Source: Phoronis ovalis (lineage: Eukaryota > Phoronida > Phoronidae). From it: DNA of 11,394 nucleotides. The notes below the pieces were generated by a model, which was not told the DNA's origin, ran no database searches, and saw only the letters and a program-made list of their open reading frames with translations. Where the stretch lies: contig JAOXYB010053600.1 in the NCBI GenBank assembly GCA_028565635.1, positions 1 to 11,394 on the forward strand. Direction: 5' to 3'. Below, in pieces: positions 1 to 7,123 of the stretch; position 1 is the stretch's first letter; each line of letters starts with the position of its first letter. The position numbers and the translations under genes were made by a program.

Positions 1-441
1 AGCAGTGGGTAGCAATCCAAATTTTTGAATATCGTTACGGTAGCAATCCAAAAAAATACAGTAAAAAGTATACAATCTAAATCCAAAATTTTCAACTCGG
101 CTGCACACCCCCACCAAAAAATAACTCTAGTACCCCCCCTGGTTTATACCACCTATGGGATATATAGACACTTGACCAGGTGGCCAAGGAACATTAATTC
201 CTATTAGTCAAGCTTTTCTTCAGTGATTTTTCTATTCCACAAGATTTCCTCAACCCAACCTAGGATTTTATAGATCTTTATACAGTGGATTGCATAGCAT
301 TTTTTAATTTGAAATTTAATGTATCTCATTGCCTGTTACTTCAGAGGTTAAATTTTTAAATACAACATAAGTATTCAACCAATAACTAGATGATCTCCCT
401 AATGACCCCGGGTTGACTAATGGATGTTTAAAAGAACCTAC
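1..441 (-). other. Start of FDX2-like intron 2, with a repeat arm at the far left
   Basis: No further ferredoxin exon (expected to encode a VN-x(3)-VDRDG-like strand) is visible on the minus strand here. The leftmost part, about 7-185, is one arm of a large inverted repeat described separately. The open frame at 25-207 on the plus strand lies entirely in that repeat and shows no coding character. The remainder, 186-441, is AT-rich with no feature I can support. Confidence 0.5.
7..185 (+). repeat. Left arm of a 3.7-kb-spaced inverted repeat
   Basis: The segment from GGGTAGCAATCC at 7 to the CTAGTACCCCCC run near 139 is, with small gaps, the reverse complement of about 3580-3687. Weaker matching seems to continue to about 185, where ACTTGACCAGGTGGC resembles the complement of the 3522-3542 segment. 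The arm contains two internal copies of GTAGCAATCCAA (10-21 and 41-52). The repeat may extend past position 1. It could be a terminal inverted repeat of one element or one of two dispersed copies in opposite orientation. Confidence 0.8.
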
Positions 442-496
442 ACTTCATCTTCAGTCTTTGGATCCTGCCACTCGTAATCTCCATGTCTTAAAGGTC
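442..496 (-). CDS. FDX2: Exon 2 of the FDX2-like mitochondrial ferredoxin gene
   Basis: This is a 55-bp exon read on the minus strand after the acceptor TTTTCTGTTTAG (AG at 498-497). In the phase dictated by exon 1 it reads (G)PLRHGDYEWQDPKTEDE, then GT of a Val codon. From memory of the family, invertebrate FDX2/adrenodoxin-like proteins carry an HG(D/E)YEWQDPKS-DE(I/V)VN stretch just before the ferredoxin beta-grasp fold, so I assign FDX2. The best donor is GTAGGT (GT at 441-440), giving phase 2 and a Val at the junction. A poorer donor, GTGTAG at 443-442, would end the exon at 444 in phase 0. Reading past the exon gives an immediate in-frame TAG (440-438), so a donor must be used here. The four cluster-ligating cysteines would be in exons to the left of position 1 and cannot be checked. 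Confidence 0.75.
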
Positions 497-1658
497 CTAA
501 ACAGAAAAATAATTTGCAAAAAATCTGATAAGTAATGAAAAACATAATACAGCATTAGAAAGGCTAATCAGTGCATAAGAAATAACTTGTCTGCAAATTA
601 CACTTTGTATACTAAAAATGCTTTTATGGACTGAGTTTCTACAAAGCATCTATAAAGTTCAATAAAATTGTTCTGAGGCTAAACTTTTAATTGTATATAT
701 AAAATTATTTGAATCATTTTGATACACTGTCTTCTTTACTATACTGAGGACTAGTTCCAAATATTGATCATATGAGATTCACCAGACCCAAAACTCTCTA
801 TGAACAAAGATTCTGCCCAAATTCTAACAAATATAAAGATGAAATACATTTTATATGTTGTTGCTCATTATACTCCAAACATATATCAAAATTGTTCAAT
901 AGTGTCAATATTAATTATTTTGAAGAAGTGAATCCAACGAATAAATGAATTTACATGGTAAGCAACTGAAACAACAATAAGGTGATTCCAGCACTAGCAA
1001 AATGGGTACATAGACTGTTTTAAAATAAAAACTGATTTTGTTTTCAGATGTGCAGTGGCTAGTTTGTATGTATATTTTTCACTATTTTATTCGATTTCTG
1101 GTTTTGTTTAGAGCAGATATTAAATAACCAATTTGTAATTGATAATTTTCATAATTTGTGGTGTATTAGTCACAATAAGTTCATCTTCTATAAAATAAGC
1201 AATTTAGGATTTGCTGATTTATATTCTTAAATACTGACCTGTTGTAATTATTAAGGACAATTATTACCTGATTTGCCTGTTACTTCATGAACAAATCTCA
1301 CAGACACGAAAAAAAAATGCATTTTCTTTGCATGACGTTGAATACAGTACCTTCTTGCAATGCACACGTGAAACAGTGTAACATCAGTTGTAAAAATCGG
1401 AGATCCACTAAATAATTAATCTTTTGGGCAGCATAAAGCACTGCACTTAAACAAACGATTACATATCTTCATATAGTTTGATTGAATAAATCATCAAATT
1501 AATTGTAACATTTCACATTTATGTCTCCTTGGTAAGCAGTGTTTTCAATCTCCAATGATGTAAAAATGGCGAATTCTGCGTAAAAATTAACTCTCATTAC
1601 TATTTAAACGGAAATAACTAGATGGAAACACAGCGTCTTTAATTTAATAACTAACTTG

Positions 1659-2705
1659 ATAAAATTCTACATTTCCTTCAATTACAACGCTAATCATTTT
1701 GAAAGTTTAAAAAGTATTTACGTATTTCACACAGCGTCCATGTCCTTGAAAAGATTAATGGCATCAAACTTCCACTATTCCAGTTATATGGTTTTAAAGT
1801 TGGGTACTTTTAATAGTATGCATCAGGTACTTTTACAAGTTTTCAACCTTGCAGTTTGATTGTTCCGAAATCAGTACGAGAAAGAAATCTACAGCAAACT
1901 TTACTTTTCATCTGAATTTACAATATTTTGTGATACAAAATCTGACCTTCAAAAAGCCCTTTTATTTGAGAAGTAGCCCAAATTAGTTAATGATCGTCCT
2001 TCAATACATGGTCACTTGGCGAGCATGTGTCGTTATATTTAAAAAAAAACAAATAAATATATGATATGTTATCCATACGGCCTCCTGTGTAATATAATGA
2101 AGTTATATATTTTTAGATAAATAAATTCATGATATACTATCCATACGGACTCCTGTGTAATCTATATGGATAGTATGTCATAAAATTCTACATTTCCTTC
2201 AATTACAACGCTAATCATTTTGAAAGTTTAAAAAGTATTTACGTATTTCACACAGCGTCCATGTCCTTGAAAAGATTAATGGCATCAAACTTCCACTATT
2301 CCAGTTATATGGTTTTAAAGTTGGGTACTTTTAATAGTATGCATCAGGTACTTTTACAAGTTTTCAACCTTGCAGTTTGATTGTTCCGAAATCAGTACGA
2401 GAAAGAAATCTACAGCAAACTTTACTTTTCATCTGAATTTACAATATTTTGTGATACAAAATCTGACCTTCAAAAAGCCCTTTTATTTGAGAAGTAGCCC
2501 AAATTAGTTAATGATCGTCCTTCAATACATGGTCACTTGGCGAGCATGTGTCGTTATATTTAAAAAAAAACAAATAAATATATGATATGTTATCCATACG
2601 GCCTCCTGTGTAATATAATGAAGTTATATATTTTTAGATAAATAAATTCATGATATACTATCCATACGGACTCCTGTGTAATCTATATGGATAGTATGTC
2701 ATAAA
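1659..2705. repeat. Perfect 521-bp tandem duplication (two copies)
   Basis: Unit 1 spans about 1659-2180 and unit 2 about 2180-2701. At an offset of 521 bases the match begins at 1659/2180 and continues to 2184/2705. I found no mismatch when I compared the copies by eye. The junctions share only the short sequence ATAAA. The unit contains anonymous AT-rich DNA followed by the left arm and loop of the fold-back element. The right breakpoint lies in the right arm of that element, so the copy in unit 1 is cut short while the one in unit 2 is complete. Perfect identity means a very recent event, a copy-number polymorphism, or an assembly duplication between haplotypes. Confidence 0.95.
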
Positions 2706-2812
2706 TTTATTTAAAAATATAACTACAATACATTACCGTCCAGGAGGTGGTATGGATAATATATCATATATTATTTATTTAAAATATAACGACACATGCT
2801 CTCCAGGTGACC
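2531..2812. mobile_element. Fold-back (MITE-like) element of about 280 bp
   Basis: Two arms, 2531-2666 and 2686-2812, are imperfect reverse complements separated by a 19-base loop. The outer ends GGTCACTTGG / CCAGGTGACC and the segment GAGCATGTGTCGTTATATTT pair closely; the inner part is more diverged. The left half also holds two direct copies (2584-2614 and 2652-2682) of a 31-bp segment around TATCCATACGG, differing at three positions. There is no open reading frame, so this would be a non-autonomous element or a fold-back repeat. No clear target-site duplication is seen. A truncated copy (left arm plus loop) lies at about 2010-2180 because of the tandem duplication. Confidence 0.7.
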
Positions 2813-3124
2813 GTGCTTCAATGCTACAATAAGTATCAGATTAATTGCATCATAATGTATTCTTTAATTTAATAATATAACATAGTAAAATCTATTATAA
2901 ATTTTATCATTTATTAAGTAAAAATTGTTAAAATGTGAGATGCGTTCTAACATGCGAAAAATTGTTATATTGATTTTCTCGCAAAAAAGGCTGTGGGTCT
3001 ACAGGCTACAAACCTGGGACTACAATTATTATAGTTACAGCCGTTATATAGACTATAGTGATTTATAGTGTATTATTTTAGTACAAAGTACAAGTATTCT
3101 TTTTGACGGTTGTTTTATTCTTAC

Positions 3125-3302
3125 CTGACGTTTGAAAGGAGCGTGACTGTTTATAAATACTGCCTTCAAAAGATGATGTGGTACTCAGCAAATAACCACA
3201 CGAACTTGTCCCAAATCCACCCTGTTTAAGTAAGCCGCATCTCTGACAAACTTGGCGAATTGTTCCAAAAAATGTTCTCGTAATGGGGGCAGCCATTTCC
3301 AT
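3125..3302 (-). CDS. FDX2: Exon 1 of a mitochondrial FDX2-like [2Fe-2S] ferredoxin gene (presequence)
   Basis: The reading frame starts at ATG 3302-3300, with G at -3 and G at +4. A second ATG two codons later has equally good context. It encodes 59 residues plus one base of the next codon. The peptide begins MEMAAPITRTFFGTIRQVCQ, is rich in Arg, Ser and Thr, has only two acidic residues and ends SRSFQTS, the usual look of a mitochondrial targeting presequence near its cleavage site. The exon ends in a consensus donor (CAG|GTAAGA, GT at 3124-3123), phase 1. Exon 2 at 496-442 begins with two bases that complete a Gly codon, so the two join in frame as SFQTS-G-PLRHGDYEW. FDX2 proteins act in the mitochondrial matrix, passing electrons from ferredoxin reductase to the iron-sulfur cluster assembly machinery. 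The presequence alone would not identify the protein; the assignment rests on exon 2. The 5'UTR extent is unknown. Confidence 0.72.
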
Positions 3303-3521
3303 TGCTTCTATGGTTTTAGGGGAGATGATTGTTAAAATTGCTAGTATTTAATCTAACATTTAAAAAACTAGAAAAATATCGTTATTTGTAAGGCAGCAAT
3401 AGACCCAATTTAGTTACGTGATTTCGTAAAAAAAAAAATATTTGGTTGCATAACACACAATATAAATATCTCTCCGGCCCACAATCCATGCCCCAGAACA
3501 ATATACGATCATATCACATAA
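3303..3521 (-). promoter_or_regulatory. 5' flank / probable promoter region of the FDX2-like gene
   Basis: This is the AT-rich interval between the ferredoxin ATG and the repeat arm. It must hold the 5'UTR and probably the promoter, since no other splice acceptor or upstream coding exon is evident. No convincing TATA box or initiator stands out. A single ATCACGTAAC word lies at 3414-3423 on the minus strand and resembles an E-box-type site, but it is too short to call. Confidence 0.35.
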
Positions 3522-3534
3522 TGCCACCTAGTGG
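3522..3534 (-). promoter_or_regulatory. CTCF-like core motif upstream of the FDX2-like gene
   Basis: Read on the minus strand the site is CCACTAGGTGGCA. This matches every position of the CTCF core consensus CCASYAGRKGGCR. The surrounding 15 bases are also nearly palindromic. It lies about 220 bp upstream of the ferredoxin start codon, at the inner edge of the inverted repeat. Whether the host has CTCF is unknown, so the functional call is an inference from motif match alone. Confidence 0.3.
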
Positions 3535-3687
3535 CAAGTTATAGAAACTAGGAGTGCCATTTTTGGATTGTTGCTATTTGGGGGGTACTCTAGTTATTTT
3601 TTGGTGGGGTGAAAATTTGGGATTTCTTTTTTACGGTATTTTTTTGGATTGCTACCGTAAACATATTCAAAAATTGTATTGCTACCC
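3522..3687 (-). repeat. Right arm of the 3.7-kb-spaced inverted repeat
   Basis: This is the inverted partner of 7-185. The strongest part is 3580-3687, containing GGGGGTACTCTAGTTATTTT, TTTTTTGGATTGCTACCGTA and an outer end GTATTGCTACCC. It lies about 220-390 bp upstream of the ferredoxin ATG, so the promoter and the first two exons of that gene sit between the arms. I see no convincing target-site duplication outside the GGGTAGC ends. Related TTTGGATT words continue to the right (3704-3710, 3771-3779), hinting that the repeat family extends beyond the paired part. Confidence 0.78.
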
Positions 3688-4250
3688 TACTTACAGCAAA
3701 TAATTTGGATTAATTTTAGGTTTGTATCCATAAATAAATTTTGGAATTTGGTTTGTATTAGTCAGCCAATTTTGGATTGGGCTTCCCGGAACATCTCCGT
3801 AGTCAAAAAAACCTTGAGTTCCCCCCGGGGTTACTATTTACTGAACCAAGTCTGTTTTATATTACATTTTTTGTAAACGGATGTTTTTCCACTTAAACTG
3901 CCTAAAATAATGATAAAATATATTTCTTTTCAGCTAGTATTTAGTCATATTTCTATACTACTATAAAATCTCGAGTGCCCGTCTGTCTGTCACTCTTTCC
4001 ACCAAACATCTTCAAAACTATTACATCTTCTTCTTCTTCCAGCATTATAGTGCATACCTCTTAGTAGAGTAATTCGCACTTGAGTGTGTATGTGCACATG
4101 TGCAAAAAAAATGTCGGTGCACAAAAAACAAATTCAAATTCCAAAACCATATGTGCAATATATACAATTATCCATCGATCTTCAGACTAGTTGGATGTGT
4201 CTAGTAAATGTTGATAGTTTGATACCAATTTTATACGGAGAGCTTATAAG
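3688..4250. other. Intergenic stretch, no gene seen
   Basis: The left end continues the TTTGGATT-rich sequence of the neighbouring repeat. Around 3957-4045 there is a segment containing CTCGAGTGCCCGTCTGTCTG followed by a (TTC)n run. It is more GC-balanced than its surroundings and may be the end of a dispersed repeat, but no partner copy lies in the window. The open frames at 3679-3876 and 4084-4329 on the plus strand lack coding character. Confidence 0.4.
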
Positions 4251-4446
4251 AATAATTTTTGACAATTTTACTCTTATTTATCCAGTACTATGGCAATACA
4301 TATCATTTTTAGTTGTAATGAAAATGTAATCTTAAAGTTGTAATGAAATATAATCTTAAAGATTATATTTTCATTACAACTTATAATTATAGACATTATA
4401 GGTATTGATAGTACTGGAGAAATAAGAGTAAAATTGTCAAAATTAC
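4251..4446. mobile_element. Fold-back (MITE-like) element of about 196 bp
   Basis: The outer arms, about 4251-4333 and 4361-4446, are imperfect reverse complements. GACAATTTTACTCTTATTT on the left (4261-4279) pairs with the complementary stretch at 4421-4439, and CCAGTACTAT pairs with ATAGTACTGG. A nested, nearly perfect hairpin sits in the middle at 4337-4380 (GTTGTAATGA ... TCATTACAAC). The GTTGTAATGA word also occurs as a direct copy at 4312-4321. There is no open frame of its own. The plus-strand frame 4084-4329 and the minus-strand frame 4274-4456 both include a DNFTLI-x-PVL peptide, which is simply the inverted repeat translated from each strand. Confidence 0.72.
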
Positions 4447-4785
4447 TAACTAGCAATATATTAAATCTTCATATAATCAGTCTCCCTTAGCCCTGTTGAC
4501 AGGCTAATCCATTATATGGTCTTTATTAAAAATGCATATTTGAAGCAGTATTTAGCTATACTCTTAAACCTCCCAGGGGGAGTGTCACTCAAATAAACTG
4601 GGGGTAATCAAGCTCATTAATAAAACCACAAGAACAGGGCATTTCCAAGTATTGGATATGGCACCGAATTAGGCATGGGTCTTAAATTAGGATATTTGCT
4701 TTATTTTTTTTGCTTATTGAAAATTTTCAGTTTTGGATAGAGCTACGATATATGAAACTCTTAGGTCCGATTTTTTACGTCTCAA

Positions 4786-4853
4786 CTTTCCTAAGGTTAT
4801 TGATAACCTTAGGTTACTTTATTCTTGTAAGGTTATCAATAACATTAGGAAAG
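4786..4853. repeat. 26-bp-arm hairpin
   Basis: Arms 4786-4811 and 4828-4853 are reverse complements at 25 of 26 positions and are separated by a 16-base loop. Each arm is itself nearly palindromic around TAAGGTTATTGATAACCTTA (4792-4811), so alternative cruciforms are possible. The function is unknown. It could be the core of a small palindromic repeat or a transcribed hairpin. Confidence 0.85.
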
Positions 4854-4996
4854 TCGAAAAATAAGAAATCTACCCATACAGTTCTATATATCTTAGGATA
4901 GAATTTCGGCAGGAGTCCTTAACCACTTGTTTAGAGGCTTTTTTTAGGCCATTACCATGCAAGATTACCCACATTTAATTTAGTGCCCCCAGTATG

Positions 4997-5075
4997 ACTA
5001 TTCTTCACTCTTCGTTTTTAGAGTTATAGCATCTGGTAAAACTATTCTTCACTTTTTGTTTCTAGAGTTATAGCA
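4997..5075 (+). repeat. Short direct repeat, two copies of about 35 bp
   Basis: ACTATTCTTCACT...TTTAGAGTTATAGCA at 4997-5031 recurs at 5041-5075, offset 44 bases, with a few substitutions. There is no coding frame. It looks like a small local duplication. Confidence 0.8.
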
Positions 5076-6046
5076 GTAATTTCTTGAAGGGCTGGAGTTC
5101 ATAAAATTTGTTCCAACTTTCACTTTAATCATAGATGTTCGATTATTCCGAAACCTGGAGCAGTCACTTGGCAATTTTGGCAGGGGTGCAAGGCCCAATT
5201 AAAGTCCTTACCCTTGATTAGCAAACTACAGCTAAAAATCTATGATAAGCACCTCTCAGCTAAAAGCATAACTTCCTGTAAGAAAATTCTGGAATAAATG
5301 ACCTCATGGTAAGCAGATAGGATTCTAGCAACCCCTCCACATGAAGCGTAATGATCTAAAACCATACCCGTTGCCAAGCACCCAGCAGTGACATGTAATC
5401 ATTCCACATTGGGCGACACATACATGTACTTATAACCACTTTGGATGAAAGTGTCCCCTCCGGCTTTGAAGGTTGTTGTGATAGAAAAGGGAATTTTTGT
5501 GAGTCGGAAAAAAACACACAATAATTGGTAAAAAATAATACAGGGAATTTTCTGAGTTAGTTCTGCACAAGGAAAAAGATAATACCATGAACCGTGCAAT
5601 GCTTCCTTCGTTTCTTCAGTACCTAGAAAGTTCACAGCAAACACGTACATGATATGATACAAATGATACAAAACTACAGATTTGACTGCAGATGGTTTTT
5701 ATATTTCTTTATAACATCTAATTGTTATCCATATAATGCAAATTTTCAAATAATACAGAAAGCCAAAGAATCAGACACTAGACATTACATTCAATTATAC
5801 AAAGTTTAAAATTAGTCTAAAAATTCCTGCCTGCATGTTCTCATTTTCAAATACCAAAGTCATTGTCAATCCATTTGAGCTAGTGTTAGGCACTCTGATG
5901 ACAGATCAACTTCTTAATATTTTAAGCCATAATTCTAGCCTGTCCATGGTGACTATTATCTAAAACCTAGTTGACACATTTGAAAATTAAGACATGTATA
6001 AAGCCAAATTTGTGAAAACAAACTGAAAACAAATTTAGACATTAGC
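5076..6046. other. Intergenic stretch, no gene supported
   Basis: A minus-strand open frame of 90 codons (5671-5399) lies here. It has a hydrophobic, Cys- and Tyr-rich composition and no motif I recognise. No good splice acceptor-donor pair bounds it in phase with either neighbouring gene. I leave it uncalled. I see nothing else in this stretch. Confidence 0.35.
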
Positions 6047-6050
6047 TGAA

Positions 6051-6487
6051 TAAGGAAGATCTCCACAAACTGATTCTATACGAAGGGTTCGTTTAGTGGG
6101 TGGGTGGTTAATCTCCCTTACATATAGATATTGGTAAAACTCCCAAAACTATTTTTAAATAGTTACAAAGTTGAGAACGGTAAAAAAGTTTTCAAGGTTG
6201 TTTTAAAAGTTTCCATAATTCATGCATTGCATGTGTTGAGGTGCTCGATTATGTTGAACATTATTAAGATTTTTGAACATATGAAAAACACTATTGTTGT
6301 GATATTAACAGTATTTTACATTAAACAAGTTTTACAGGATGGAGGTGGGTAATTAGTAACATTGTGTGATTTAGTACCGGAAATCACAAACAACCATTCA
6401 TACGTTCAGGTGGAGTAGGTGAGTGGTAAAATCTATATGAACATTGTTCATATAGAATCGGTTTGTGAACTTTTGAGATCTTCCCTA
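6051..6487. mobile_element. Candidate 440-bp element with terminal inverted repeats
   Basis: At the left end AAGGAAGATCTC (6052-6063) is followed by CACAAACTGATTCTATA (6064-6080). At the right end TATAGAATCGGTTTGTG (6451-6467), seven extra bases, then GAGATCTTCCCT (6475-6486) are the reverse complement, with one mismatch in the 17-bp part. Related G-rich words, GGTGGTTAATCT (6109-6115 region) and GGTGAGTGGTAAAATCT (6418-6434), recur inside in direct orientation. No transposase frame is present and no target-site duplication is clear. This could be a MITE or a chance pair of repeats. Confidence 0.5.
6432..6456. repeat. 25-bp near-perfect palindrome
   Basis: TCTATATGAACA-T-TGTTCATATAGA reads the same on both strands except at the centre. 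It overlaps the inner edge of the right terminal repeat of the candidate element at 6051-6487, and its right half is part of that terminal repeat. Confidence 0.85.
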
Positions 6488-7123
6488 ATCATTGTTACAA
6501 GAAATATAAAGTAAATCCTTTTTGAAAGAAAAATAAATCACTTAAATAACAGAGTTTTGTGAAAAAAAGTTACCAAAAATTTCTAACAAATTCATATAAG
6601 CATAAAAATCACAACTTCAATTTTGTAAATCATTTCAACAACAAAATTCTAATTCTTTGTCTCAATTTGTAATGATGAAGAACTTTCATTATCAGTTTTC
6701 AATCAGCCGAGAGAAAACTTCTAAAGCAACTTGTTAGTAATATCAGTTTCTGGAACTATCGTGTGCATTTTATAGTCCCTGTTAAATTTTATGCTACCAA
6801 GTTCTCCTTACAACATTTATAGTCACATTAAAATATTATATATATATATAAGGATCTACAGTAGAAGCAGCTGAAAGCTACACGAATCATCATATTTTAA
6901 TTTACGCTTACACATAGTGCAATCAGAATATACACAAATAAACATCAGCACTTATGATAATGCATAATACACTATTTGCCAAAATTTATCTAGCTGTATG
7001 AAGAATTACTAATAAACTTGCTATAAATAATCTGCAGTCAGACGAAGCAACAAACTTTAAATCTAAAACACACCCTTCTCGTTACATATGAGGAGTGCAA
7101 ACTTGGGGAAATTGTAAAGACAA
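6488..7123 (-). other. 3' flank and probable 3'UTR of the NB-ARC gene
   Basis: This is AT-rich DNA directly downstream of the receptor gene stop codon, with no coding frame. It includes a short (TA)n run at about 6836-6850. A polyadenylation-signal variant lies at 6901-6896. Between it and the stop, about 220 bases would form the 3'UTR if no further exon exists. Confidence 0.45.
6896..6901 (-). terminator. Candidate polyadenylation signal (ATTAAA)
   Basis: ATTAAA on the minus strand is the best signal variant between the stop codon at 7124 and about 6500. No AATAAA occurs on this strand between 7123 and the variant. TG-rich sequence follows in the direction of transcription (6790-6835). In AT-rich DNA this hexamer is weak evidence. 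Confidence 0.3.

Larger units (their letters stand above)
497..3124 (-). other. Intron 1 of the FDX2-like gene (about 2.6 kb)
   Basis: It is bounded by donor GT at 3124-3123 and acceptor AG at 498-497, both good matches to animal consensus and both phase 1. It holds a perfect 521-bp tandem duplication (1659-2705) and a fold-back element (2531-2812). The stretch 500-1655 is AT-rich, with no open frame, hairpin or repeat that I could support. The plus-strand frame at 1656-1859 lies inside the duplicated unit and looks random. Confidence 0.65.

Noticed and set aside
7-3687. An autonomous DNA transposon spanning the whole inverted-repeat interval
   Set aside because: No transposase-like frame lies between the arms; instead the interval contains two exons of a host-type mitochondrial ferredoxin gene. 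Two separate repeat copies are the simpler reading.
4084-4456. Plus (4084-4329) and minus (4274-4456) frames sharing a DNFTLI-x-PVL peptide
   Set aside because: The shared peptide arises because both frames cross the arms of the same inverted repeat; it is not evidence of related proteins.
5399-5671. Minus-strand open frame of 90 codons as an exon
   Set aside because: No recognisable motif, no well-placed splice sites in a matching phase, and composition typical of AT-rich noncoding DNA.
6131-6352. Plus-strand open frame of 73 codons
   Set aside because: It lies inside the candidate TIR element, has no recognisable motif and shows low-complexity Lys/Val/Ile composition from AT-rich DNA.
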